Shown here: positions 42,958 through 51,039 of the stretch, in pieces
How positions within the stretch are numbered: the first letter of the stretch is position 1
Layout: the number at the start of each line of letters is the position of its first letter
Assembly (NCBI RefSeq): GCF_011759375.1
Contig: NZ_JAARML010000003.1
Location: forward strand, 806,001-870,000
Reading direction: 5' to 3'
DNA: 64,000 nt
Source of the DNA: Paraflavitalea devenefica
Lineage (GTDB): Bacteria; Bacteroidota; Bacteroidia; Chitinophagales; Chitinophagaceae
The notes under the pieces: generated by a model
The model's input: only the letters and a program-made list of their open reading frames with translations
Databases searched by the model: none
What the model was told of the DNA's origin: nothing
Made by a program: the position numbers and the translations under genes

Positions 42958-43851
42958 ATGAAAATACTGACTACCATATTCCTCCTTTTAGCAGCGAATG
43001 CCACCTGGGCACAGCATACCTATGAGGAGCTGTCAGACAAAGCATTTGACTTTTATTTACATAAAAACAAGTTTGACTCAGCCTTGTTCTATTACCGGCA
43101 AATAGATCAGCTATTCCCGGATGAACGGCCGGTATATACTAACGGGCAGATAGCAACTTGTTATTTGAAATTGGGAGACACGTCGAAAGCAGAAAAATAC
43201 TACCTCCGTTGTTTGTCATTTGATAAAAGTCTGGACTCAGTGGGGCTCTCTCAGACGCGTGCTAGTTTTGCTTTATTTGATATTTACTACGCACGACAAC
43301 AGTTCAGACAGGCCCTGACCTACCTGGAATACACAAAAACAAAGTTCAAACCACTGAGGCCCTTGTGCCAGGGTACACATGGAGGATATGAACAAAAGCT
43401 GACATTCGCTTACAAAAAATCACTGTGCCTTTACGGACTTGGAGAAAAAGATAGTGCCATCAGTGCACTGGCCCCTTATATATTCAGGCCAGTCTGGGAT
43501 GTATACCTCGATTCGGTGGAGTATGAAACAATGTCCCGGTATTTTGTCAATACGGTTTTCGAATTATATGGTAAAACAAAGGCAAAAGCACATCTTCAGG
43601 ACGCATTGAACCAATTGGTCTATAAAACTCACTATGACGAGCAGTCAGGTATGATCTTTTTCGCCGCAGATTGCTCTATCAGATTTCTAAACACAACAAT
43701 AAGCCTTTATCCAGGTGGGGGGTGCCAGGTAGATAAAAAAGGAGATATCCCGGAATATTATTCAAAAGAGACCTTATTGAAAGAATTTGTTGACTCTCCT
43801 GCCTATCAATATATCATGACGGATGACCTTATTACTATTTTGGATAGATAG
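42958..43851 (+). CDS. Secreted TPR-like protein
   Basis: 297 residues with a signal peptide (MKILTTIFLLLAANATWAQ). The first 180 residues form repeated helix pairs typical of TPRs: FDFYLHKNKFDSALFYYRQI, ATCYLKLGDTSKAEKYYLRC and FDIYYARQQFRQALTYLEY. The rest has no recognised motif. TPRs mediate protein-protein contacts. It is slightly more AT-rich than its neighbours. Its last 17 bases overlap the 3' end of the convergent bioA. Confidence 0.8.
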   Translation: MKILTTIFLLLAANATWAQHTYEELSDKAFDFYLHKNKFDSALFYYRQIDQLFPDERPVYTNGQIATCYLKLGDTSKAEKYYLRCLSFDKSLDSVGLSQTRASFALFDIYYARQQFRQALTYLEYTKTKFKPLRPLCQGTHGGYEQKLTFAYKKSLCLYGLGEKDSAISALAPYIFRPVWDVYLDSVEYETMSRYFVNTVFELYGKTKAKAHLQDALNQLVYKTHYDEQSGMIFFAADCSIRFLNTTISLYPGGGCQVDKKGDIPEYYSKETLLKEFVDSPAYQYIMTDDLITILDR

Positions 43852-45151
43852 TCTGTAGCTCCCCCAATAGCTCCCTGATCACCTCATACACTTTATTCAA
43901 TTCATTTTCTGTAATACAATAGGGCGGCATCAGGTATACCGTGTTGCCCAGCGGACGTATGTAAACGCCTTTGGACAGCGCTTTTTGCGTGATCACCTTA
44001 CCGATCGTATTCAGGTATTCATCCTTTCCCTGTACAATCTCAAACGCGAACAGCGTACCTAAAGAACGGATGTTTTTGGTAGCCGAAGGAAAAGCCGTTG
44101 CCAGGGAAGCGGCAAACTGCTGGTGCTGCTGCCCGATACGCTCAATGCTGCGGAGGCAGGTTTCTTTTTCCAGCAGGTCCAGGCTGGCCAGGGCAGCCGC
44201 GCAGGCCAGCGGATTGGCGGTAAAAGAGTGGCCATGGAAAAATGTTTTCAGGGTATCGTCCTGCAGGAAGGCTTCATAAATACGGTGGGTGCAGGCTGTT
44301 ACCCCCAATGCCATGGTGCCGCCGGTAAGCCCTTTCGACAGACAAATGATATCTGGCTGTTCTTCCATGTAGGAAGAGGCAAACAACTTACCCGTTCTGC
44401 CAAATCCCGTCATCACCTCATCGGCAATACAGATCACCCCTTGTTCCCGGCATTGTTTCAGCAAGGCATTCAGTCCGGCCGCTTCATACATTAGCATGCC
44501 GCCCGCTCCCTGCACCAGGGGCTCATAAATAATACAGGCCACCTCATCCCAGGGGATAGACGCCCATTGCTGACTATCCACTGCCGATTGCTCCCGCCCG
44601 TTGGCGGGACCGACTGCCGGTGTATCTATAAACACCACCTCAAACAGCTTTTCATGGAAGGCCCGGGTAAATACGCTGCGGTCGCTTACGCTCATGGCGC
44701 CAAAAGTGTCGCCGTGGTAAGAATTATTGAAAGCCAGTACTTTATTGCGTTTTTTATGGTCCTTGTTCCACCAGTACTGGAGGGCCATTTTCAGGGCTAC
44801 TTCCGTGGCGGTGGAACCATTATCGGAGTAAAAAATACGGGAAAATTGGCCGGGCAGCACATTTAGCAGGCGTTCTGCCAGTCTTACCGCCGGTTCATGG
44901 GTAAAACCGGCAAAAATTACCTGTTCCAGCGTCTTTGCCTGCTCATATAATTTTTCTGCAATATAAGGGTGCGCATGACCATGAATAGTTACCCACCAGC
45001 TACTGATAGCATCTATATAGCGGTTACCGTCTGCATCCGTTAAATAACATCCTTCACCTTTTACTATGGGAATCGGATCCGGCATGTATTTTTGCGGGGT
45101 ATATGGGTGCCAGATCACTTGTTTGTCCCTGGCTTTCAATGAATTTGGCAT
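43835..45151 (-). CDS. bioA: Adenosylmethionine-8-amino-7-oxononanoate aminotransferase
   Basis: From ATG 45151 (MPNSLKARDKQVIWHPYTPQ) the product has 438 residues, the normal length. Diagnostic segments are ISSWWVTIHGHAHPYIAEKL, YSDNGSTATEVALKMALQYW, NNSYHGDTFGAMSVSDR, CIADEVMTGFGRTGKLFA and the PLP-lysine region CLSKGLTGGTMALG. The enzyme makes 7,8-diaminopelargonate in biotin synthesis using SAM as amino donor. The TTG-N21-TACCTTTG promoter lies directly before the ATG, so the upstream ATG at 45172 is excluded. Other bio genes are not in the window. Confidence 0.97.
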   Translation of the reverse strand: MPNSLKARDKQVIWHPYTPQKYMPDPIPIVKGEGCYLTDADGNRYIDAISSWWVTIHGHAHPYIAEKLYEQAKTLEQVIFAGFTHEPAVRLAERLLNVLPGQFSRIFYSDNGSTATEVALKMALQYWWNKDHKKRNKVLAFNNSYHGDTFGAMSVSDRSVFTRAFHEKLFEVVFIDTPAVGPANGREQSAVDSQQWASIPWDEVACIIYEPLVQGAGGMLMYEAAGLNALLKQCREQGVICIADEVMTGFGRTGKLFASSYMEEQPDIICLSKGLTGGTMALGVTACTHRIYEAFLQDDTLKTFFHGHSFTANPLACAAALASLDLLEKETCLRSIERIGQQHQQFAASLATAFPSATKNIRSLGTLFAFEIVQGKDEYLNTIGKVITQKALSKGVYIRPLGNTVYLMPPYCITENELNKVYEVIRELLGELQTIYPK

Positions 45152-45158
45152 AGGAGGG

Positions 45159-45190
45159 CAAAGGTATAACACTTATGTCACCCCTGGCAA
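45159..45190 (-). promoter_or_regulatory. Promoter TTG-N21-TACCTTTG of bioA, nearly leaderless
   Basis: On the minus strand TTG (45188-45190) and TACCTTTG (45159-45166) are 21 bases apart, and the -7 box ends seven bases before the ATG. The -33 triplet lies inside a REP-like element, so the repeat may have supplied half of the promoter. Confidence 0.6.
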
Positions 45191-45220
45191 TGTCATCCTG
45201 AGCTTGTCGAAGGATCATTG
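45176..45220 (+). repeat. Partial REP-like element
   Basis: Gtcacccctggcaatgtcatcctgagcttgtcgaagg repeats the layout of the element at 5584 (two GTCACCCTG-like words, then TGAGCTTGTCGAAGG). It lies between the divergent bioA and ECF sigma genes. Confidence 0.7.
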
Positions 45221-45277
45221 AAAAAAAGCCGGAGTGCAACGGTTGTGCTTTGTAAACTGTCACCCGTAGTAATAGAG

Positions 45278-45838
45278 ATGGATTATCACAGGCTGGTAAA
45301 AGAATGTTTGAAAGGGCGACCGGAGGCCCAGCGACAACTCTACGAGCATTTCGCCGAGGGTATGTTGGGCATCTGCTATCGGTATACCAAGTCTATGACG
45401 GATGCGGAAGACGTATTACAGGAAGGATTTATCAAAGTATTCAAACACCTGGACCAATATAAGTTTGAAGGCGAATTAGGGGGATGGATACGGCGTATTA
45501 TGGTGAATACAGCGCTCAATTACCTGAAAAAGAACAGCCGTTACCAAACCGACCTTGCCTATTTCGACACAAGCCTGCATCCCGTGTCGGCTGATAACCC
45601 CGAAGTGAAACTACTTGCCAAGGACCTGGCAGAACTGATACGCCAGTTGCCCACCGGTTACCAGACAATTTTTAACCTGCATGCAGTAGAAGGTTTTTCT
45701 CATGTAGAAATCGGGAAGATGCTCGGTATTAACGAAGGCACTTCCCGTTCACAATATGCCCGTGCCCGTGCTTTGCTCATCACCTGGTTGAGAAAGCAGA
45801 ATATGGAAACCAAAAATGAAACTTATGTCCGACCATGA
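45278..45838 (+). CDS. ECF-type RNA polymerase sigma factor
   Basis: From ATG 45278 (MDYHRLVKECLKGRPEAQRQ) the product has 186 residues. Region 2 reads MLGICYRYTKSMTDAEDVLQEGFIKVFKHLDQY…LGGWIRRIMVNTALNYLKK, and region 4 reads LIRQLPTGYQTIFNLHAVEGFSHVEIGKMLGINEGTSRSQYARAR. The 3' end overlaps the next gene by 23 bases. The pair closely parallels the sigma pair at 63039-64000, including the short coupled overlap. It probably controls its own operon through 49437. Confidence 0.95.
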   Translation: MDYHRLVKECLKGRPEAQRQLYEHFAEGMLGICYRYTKSMTDAEDVLQEGFIKVFKHLDQYKFEGELGGWIRRIMVNTALNYLKKNSRYQTDLAYFDTSLHPVSADNPEVKLLAKDLAELIRQLPTGYQTIFNLHAVEGFSHVEIGKMLGINEGTSRSQYARARALLITWLRKQNMETKNETYVRP

Positions 45839-47483
45839 TTTTGAAAAACAGGTACAGCTAAAGATGGAGCAGCTCAGGCTGCGCCCGTCCAATGCTGTGT
45901 GGGCCGGGGTGGAAAAGAATATCCGCAGGGATAAACGCCGCCGCCGGATGATTATATGGATTCCGTTATTACTCCTGTTCATGGGGGCCGGAGGATATAT
46001 TGCCCTGCAGGGAACATCCCGTTCTGCCAAACAGGACCTGGTACAACAATCAACGCCTGCATCCGCTGCCTCTTCCACACAAAATGATAATCTATCGGCC
46101 AAAACATCTACACAGACACCTGACCATACTACTCCTGCCCATCCTTCAAAAGATAATAGTTCCGTGCCTTCCGGCAACCAGGCTACCGGCACCACGACCG
46201 GCGAAACTGCCAAAGCAGTGCTTGCACCCGCTGGTGATCATAACCAGCCGTCAGTAGCAGCCCACACCGCTGATCCCGTGAAGACAGACAAAGCCGTAAC
46301 AATAAAGCGATCAGAAACGCCTGTTAAAAAGAATACGCGTAAGCCGGTTATCAATGACCAGGCCCGTGTATATACAACAGTGATAAAGCACCCGGTGCGG
46401 AAAACGAAAAAAGACAATCCGCCGGTTACTCATGTGCCGGTGATCACGGATAAGCTGGCTGACGCACAACAACAAACAACTGAACAGATTGATAGTGCAG
46501 CCCTGGCCATAAACAACGATACAAAACAAGTGGATTCGGCCGTAGTAGTGTCATCTGTTACAGCCGATAGCAGTATCGCTGCCGTTACCGGCATTGACAG
46601 TGCGGTAAGTAATAGCACCGTGGCTGCAACAAATACGATAGACAGTGCCGCTATCAATAAAAAGGTAGTTACTGCATCACTGTCCGATTCACCCGTTGTA
46701 ACAATAGCAAAAGTGCAGCCGGAGAAAAAGAAAAAGTCCTCCAAATGGCAATGGGGCATTCAGGCAGAAGCAGGCTATTCAGGTGTAACGGATGATGGCT
46801 TATTCAGTTTGGAAAAAGAAGCGCCGGTGGCAGACCTGGCCGCCGCGCCTCAATTCGGTGGTAATACGATCACTTATGCGCCCCAATTCCCCAGGCCGGT
46901 CACCAAGCCGTCTTCCATTACCATGGGCCCCGCTTTCTCTGTTGGTGGATTTGTACAACGTACTCTGTCAAAGCGTTTAAGCCTTTCTGCCGGTTTACAA
47001 TATAGCTACCTCAGCTCCCGTATGGTGGTAGGTAGTAAAGTGAACAGCAACAGAACGGTGAACCGCGCTCCCTCCACATCGCAGTTGGTGTCGTCTTATT
47101 ACAATGGCAACTATAGCCAGGAGTATACGAATAAATATCATTTTATAGAACTGCCCATCACCTTACATACCCGGTTGAATAAAGGCAAACGGTTACCGCT
47201 TGTATGGGATGCCGGTTTCTCTGTATCAAAATTACTTACCACTACAGCCCTGCATTATGATGGCCTGGGCGGAGTGTATTATGAAGACAATGCACTATTC
47301 AATAAACTGCAATGGGCGGTTTCTACCGGTTTTAATTTTGGATTGTTCCCGCAGTCCAAACATCCGGTAATGATAGGGCCTATGATACGTTATAACGTCA
47401 GCGACTTGCTTAAAAAGGATTATGCGATCGGCCAGTATTTATGGTCAGCGGGTCTGCGGGCAAGCGTCCTGATTAAAAAATAA
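45816..47483 (+). CDS. Anti-sigma-like inner-membrane protein joined to a predicted outer-membrane beta-barrel
   Basis: 555 residues. A cytoplasmic head (MSDHDFEKQVQLKMEQLRLR, then PSNAVWAGVEKNIRRDKRRRR) precedes one transmembrane helix (MIIWIPLLLLFMGAGGYIAL). A linker of ~230 residues rich in Thr, Ser, Ala, Pro and Asp follows. The C-terminal ~230 residues look like a PorT/OmpA-like beta-barrel (WQWGIQAEAGYSGV, RLSLSAGLQYSYLSSRMVVG, FIELPITLHTRLNKGKRLPL, WAVSTGFNFGLFP, LWSAGLRASVLIKK). Overlap with the sigma gene suggests an anti-sigma role for the head, so that the protein would link the inner and outer membranes. ATG 45825 is an alternative start. Confidence 0.8.
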   Translation: MKLMSDHDFEKQVQLKMEQLRLRPSNAVWAGVEKNIRRDKRRRRMIIWIPLLLLFMGAGGYIALQGTSRSAKQDLVQQSTPASAASSTQNDNLSAKTSTQTPDHTTPAHPSKDNSSVPSGNQATGTTTGETAKAVLAPAGDHNQPSVAAHTADPVKTDKAVTIKRSETPVKKNTRKPVINDQARVYTTVIKHPVRKTKKDNPPVTHVPVITDKLADAQQQTTEQIDSAALAINNDTKQVDSAVVVSSVTADSSIAAVTGIDSAVSNSTVAATNTIDSAAINKKVVTASLSDSPVVTIAKVQPEKKKKSSKWQWGIQAEAGYSGVTDDGLFSLEKEAPVADLAAAPQFGGNTITYAPQFPRPVTKPSSITMGPAFSVGGFVQRTLSKRLSLSAGLQYSYLSSRMVVGSKVNSNRTVNRAPSTSQLVSSYYNGNYSQEYTNKYHFIELPITLHTRLNKGKRLPLVWDAGFSVSKLLTTTALHYDGLGGVYYEDNALFNKLQWAVSTGFNFGLFPQSKHPVMIGPMIRYNVSDLLKKDYAIGQYLWSAGLRASVLIKK

Positions 47484-47535
47484 ATAACAGGCAACGCTCT
47501 TTCTTCTTTCACTGTCAACAAGAAAAACCCTTTTT

Positions 47536-48831
47536 ATGACGTGGAAGAATCAAAACTACCTGTTATGGGTAACGTCTGCGCTATTATTGCTGTCACTCAG
47601 CAGTTGTTTCAAAGACCATTGCACACGTACCTACACGCTTTACGCGCCTGTATATAAAACGCTTACCGAGGTAAGGCAGGGTATGAAGAACCAGCCGGCG
47701 CGGGCATTGGAATATCCTGGTAAATTATACATCTACGGAAATTATATCTTTCTGAACGAGCAGGAAAAGGGTATCCATATCATTGATAACAGCAACCCTG
47801 CGGCGCCTAGGAATATTGCCTTCATTAATATCCCGGGTAATGTTGACCTGGCAGTAAAAGGCAATACCTTGTATGCCGATTCCTGGGGCGACCTCGTAGC
47901 CTTTGATATCAGTAATCCACAGGACATAATAGCTAAGAGCTTTCTTGATAATGTGTTCCCGCATCGTAGAATGTACTATGCCTATTATAATTATAACCCC
48001 AATAACCCCAATGCTCCGGTCAATCCTGATTCAGTAAAAGTTATTGTTGACTGGACATCAAGGGATACTACAATAGAATGTGAATCTTACCAACACCTGT
48101 ATGAAACTTACTATTCACTGGCGAGTGCTGATCAGTCCGGTAGCTTTGCTTCCAAGAACCTGGGTGGTGGGCAAGGTGGTTCCATGGCCAGGTTTACCCT
48201 CGTCAACGATTATCTGTACACGGTGACCAGCTACTCGCTCAATACTTTTGATGTATCCACACCACAGCAGCCTGTATTGTCGGGCACAACCAATATCGGC
48301 GGAGGTATAGAAACGATCTACCCGTTCAAAGGCAAATTGTTCATAGGGTCTACGGCTGGCATGTTCGTCTATGATATATCCAGCCCTGCTGCACCGGTTA
48401 AAACAGCTGCCTTTGCCCATGTCAGTAGCTGTGATCCGGTAATAGCTGATGATAAATATGCTTACGTAACACTGCGTTCCGGAACAGCCTGCCAGGGTTT
48501 CACCAACCAACTGGATGTCCTTGAACTGGGCAATAACTTTACCGCTCCCACACTAATCAAAACCTATCCTATGACCAATCCGCATGGGCTGGCCAAAGAC
48601 GGTAACCTGTTATTCATCTGTGATGGTAAAGATGGCCTCAAGATATATGATGCCGCCAACGTGGGCGCTATCAAACTGCTGAAGAAAATTGATGATATCG
48701 AGACTTTTGATGTCATCGTTTTCGACAAGCGTGCGCTGGTAGTGGCCAAAGACGGATTGTATCAGTACAACTATGCCAACACAGGTAATATTAAACTGCT
48801 CAGCAAAATTAACCTGAATAGAAAACAATAA
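47536..48831 (+). CDS. LVIVD-repeat beta-propeller lipoprotein
   Basis: 431 residues. The lipoprotein signal ends LSLSSC (Cys about 24). Repeats such as YIFLNEQEKGIHIIDNSNPA, LAVKGNTLYADSWGDLVAFDI, YLYTVTSYSLNTFDVSTPQQP, LFIGSTAGMFVYDISSPAAP and LLFICDGKDGLKIYDAANVG are the LVIVD blades of a six- or seven-bladed propeller common in Bacteroidota surface lipoproteins. A loop rich in Asn and Tyr (YYAYYNYNPNNPNAP) is inserted in the third blade. It follows the anti-sigma-like gene by 52 bases and is probably in the same operon. The partner is unknown. Confidence 0.9.
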   Translation: MTWKNQNYLLWVTSALLLLSLSSCFKDHCTRTYTLYAPVYKTLTEVRQGMKNQPARALEYPGKLYIYGNYIFLNEQEKGIHIIDNSNPAAPRNIAFINIPGNVDLAVKGNTLYADSWGDLVAFDISNPQDIIAKSFLDNVFPHRRMYYAYYNYNPNNPNAPVNPDSVKVIVDWTSRDTTIECESYQHLYETYYSLASADQSGSFASKNLGGGQGGSMARFTLVNDYLYTVTSYSLNTFDVSTPQQPVLSGTTNIGGGIETIYPFKGKLFIGSTAGMFVYDISSPAAPVKTAAFAHVSSCDPVIADDKYAYVTLRSGTACQGFTNQLDVLELGNNFTAPTLIKTYPMTNPHGLAKDGNLLFICDGKDGLKIYDAANVGAIKLLKKIDDIETFDVIVFDKRALVVAKDGLYQYNYANTGNIKLLSKINLNRKQ

Positions 48832-48837
48832 TACAGT

Positions 48838-49437
48838 ATGCGCAGGAATATTGCAGGGATCATAGTGATGCTTTGTTGCTTTACCGCAACAGCCATCGCA
48901 CAAACAGATAGTACGGGCAAGGCGGTCAAAAAAGGATGCTCCTGTACATTTAGTTCTATTAATCAGGTTGGTCTTTTAACAGGGGAGACAGGTTCTTACT
49001 TTCTGGCGCAAACGATTAACGGAATAAAATATAAAACCTGGTTTGCCGGAGTAGGAGTGGGATTGGATTTTTATAAAGTACGGGGTGTACCGGTATTCCT
49101 GGATGTCCGGAAAGACCTGCTCAATAAAACAGCTACGCCGTTTATCTACGTGGATGGGGGTATTAACTTTTCATGGCCTACGGATAAGGATAAAGGCGGG
49201 GAAGACCGGTGGAAGTTCAACAACGATCTTTACCTTGACGCAGGGCTTGGATATAAAAACAACTTAGGTAAAGGCCATGCGCTCCTGGTGAGTGTGGGCT
49301 ATAGCCTGAAGATGATAAAACAGAAGTATGCCCCTTACGAGATATGTCCACTCTGGGGAGCATGTTGGCCCACCAGTAAAGAAGTATATAAATATACTTT
49401 CAACAGGTTGTCGTTGAAAGTAGGCTGGCAGTTTTGA
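48838..49437 (+). CDS. Hypothetical outer-membrane beta-barrel protein
   Basis: 199 residues. A signal peptide ends near ATAIAQ. The mature chain alternates polar and hydrophobic residues in short strands (INQVGLLTGETGSYFLAQTI, TWFAGVGVGLDFYKVRG, ATPFIYVDGGINFSW, DLYLDAGLGYKNNL, HALLVSVGYSLKMI) and ends in GWQF, the aromatic C-terminus of barrels. It starts six bases after the LVIVD gene, so the two are translationally coupled and the last in this operon. No known family. Confidence 0.8.
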   Translation: MRRNIAGIIVMLCCFTATAIAQTDSTGKAVKKGCSCTFSSINQVGLLTGETGSYFLAQTINGIKYKTWFAGVGVGLDFYKVRGVPVFLDVRKDLLNKTATPFIYVDGGINFSWPTDKDKGGEDRWKFNNDLYLDAGLGYKNNLGKGHALLVSVGYSLKMIKQKYAPYEICPLWGACWPTSKEVYKYTFNRLSLKVGWQF

Positions 49438-49440
49438 TGA

Positions 49441-49506
49441 TGTCAGGCTGAGCCTGTCGAAGCCCTTCGACAGAGTTTATCCCGCTTTGCGGGACTCAGG
49501 GTGACA
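49441..49506 (+). repeat. Full-length 66-bp REP-like element (orientation 1)
   Basis: The element begins TGTCAGGCTGAGCCTGTCGA and ends GGACTCAGGGTGACA. Inside are CCTGTCGAAG/CCCTTCGACAG and a second hairpin TCCCGC-TTTG-CGGGA. It lies between the beta-barrel gene and the convergent DUF1905 gene, and it probably acts as a terminator or mRNA 3' stabiliser. Confidence 0.85.
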
Positions 49507-49513
49507 AGGTTGT

Positions 49514-49993
49514 TTATTTATCCCTGAATGTCAGTCCCCGGGTAAGGCGGTTAATAGCTTCAGCTATCCGTTCTACCCGGGTTTCTTCTTTTTTGGCGCT
49601 GTAGATCCAGTCAATATATTGTTTCTGCTCACTTTCGGGAAACCCATAAAATGTTTTGTGGGCAGCGGGTTCATCCCGCAGGCATTCCAGCAGGTCGGGT
49701 GGGATATCCAGGGGATCATCGTCGGCATACAATACCAGCTTCACCTGGTCGCCTTCACTTTTTTTTATCTGCTTACGGATCTCCACCTTTACGGGCATAA
49801 ACATGCTGCCATTGGTCATGGGCATCAGGTTAAAGGGTTTCAGCTCATAATCATCAATAAGTCCCTTTACCTGCACCATACCCCTTTTCCCCCGCATATC
49901 AGGTGTTATTTCTTTTATAACGATGTAGGTCCAGCCCCCTTTGCCGGGCATTCTTTGCAGCCTGTACTTTTTATTCACCAGCGGCTTCTCCAT
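49514..49993 (-). CDS. DUF1905/YdeI-OmdA-like bacteriocin-protection domain protein
   Basis: 159 residues. The N-terminal ~85 residues (WTYIVIKEITPDMRGKRGMV, QVKGLIDDYELKPFNLMPMT, GSMFMPVKVEIRKQIKKSEGD) form the DUF1905 barrel. The C-terminal part (IPPDLLECLRDEPAAHKTFY, GFPESEQKQYIDWIYSAKKEET, RVERIAEAINRLTRGL) matches the OmdA/YdeI-type bacteriocin-protection domain. The precise function is uncertain. It overlaps the queG end by 23 bases, so it is co-transcribed with queG. Confidence 0.88.
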   Translation of the reverse strand: MEKPLVNKKYRLQRMPGKGGWTYIVIKEITPDMRGKRGMVQVKGLIDDYELKPFNLMPMTNGSMFMPVKVEIRKQIKKSEGDQVKLVLYADDDPLDIPPDLLECLRDEPAAHKTFYGFPESEQKQYIDWIYSAKKEETRVERIAEAINRLTRGLTFRDK

Positions 49994-50927
49994 GCGATGT
50001 GTTTTGTAAAAAGGTTAAGTTACGTTGTATACCCTGGAATTTGGAACGCTTGAGCGGAGAATGCCGGAAGATCTTTTTAAAGGAATCTTCCGTGAGCGAC
50101 TGCCATTCGGCAGTGGTAAAGTTGAGCAATTCAGGGATAGGCGTGAATTCAATTTCATGGGTAGGCCGGGAAAACCGGTTCCACGGACATACATCCTGGC
50201 AGGTATCACAACCAAAGAACCAGTTGTCAAACTTATTCTTCATATCCCCGGGGATCAGCTTTTCTTTCAGCTCAATCGTAAAATAGGAAATACATTTACT
50301 GCCATCCACTACCTTATTGTCCAGTATGGCATCAGTGGGGCAGGCGTCAATACACTTACGGCAGGTGCCGCAATAATCTTTCGCAAAAGGATCATCATAT
50401 TGCAAAGGAAGATCGGTAATAAGGGTGGCGATAAAGAAAAAGGAACCGGCTTGTTTGGTAAGCAGGTTACCATTCCTGCCCACCCAGCCCAGCCCGCTGC
50501 GCTGGGCCCATGCCCGCTCCAATACAGGCGCCGAATCCACAAAGCCTCTTCCATGTACTTCCCCGATGTGTAGTTTTATTAAGGCCAGCAGCTTATTGAG
50601 TTTCTCCCGGATCACTTCATGGTAGTCTTTTCCGTAGGCGTATTTGGAAACTTTGAGCGATTCCGGTTCCTGTTGTTCCGCCGGATAATAATTCAACAGC
50701 AGGGTAATGACCGACTGGGCGCCGGGTACCAGCTTTGTTGGGTCTATCCTTAGCTCAAAATGATTTTCCATGTATTGCATGGAGCCATGCATACCTTGAT
50801 GCAGCCAGTTTTCCAGCCGCCGGGCATCCTCCTCCAGCCGCTGCGCCCGGGCTATGCCGCAATAATCAAACCCAAGCTGTGCAGCATAAGATTTAATAAG
50901 CGCGGTATGTTGCTCAGTTTTAAGCAT
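49971..50927 (-). CDS. queG: Epoxyqueuosine reductase
   Basis: 318 residues. LGFDYCGIARAQRLEEDARR opens the cobalamin-binding part (VHGRGFVDSAPVLERAWAQR, SGLGWVGRNGNLL). The ferredoxin-like part carries two [4Fe-4S] motifs, CGTCRKCIDACPT and CDTCQDVCPWNRFSRP. The enzyme reduces epoxyqueuosine to queuosine in tRNA, the last step of queuosine synthesis, in the cytoplasm. The DUF1905 gene follows with a 23-base overlap. Confidence 0.97.
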   Translation of the reverse strand: MLKTEQHTALIKSYAAQLGFDYCGIARAQRLEEDARRLENWLHQGMHGSMQYMENHFELRIDPTKLVPGAQSVITLLLNYYPAEQQEPESLKVSKYAYGKDYHEVIREKLNKLLALIKLHIGEVHGRGFVDSAPVLERAWAQRSGLGWVGRNGNLLTKQAGSFFFIATLITDLPLQYDDPFAKDYCGTCRKCIDACPTDAILDNKVVDGSKCISYFTIELKEKLIPGDMKNKFDNWFFGCDTCQDVCPWNRFSRPTHEIEFTPIPELLNFTTAEWQSLTEDSFKKIFRHSPLKRSKFQGIQRNLTFLQNTSHGEAAGE

Positions 50928-51039
50928 CTTGTATTTCCTTCTGGATTCTGTTCTTTAGTTCTCCAGGTGCAATTTATGAAAGATAAAATGCCTAAATTGG
51001 CTACCCATACAAAAAAACACTTCACTAAATAAAACGATT

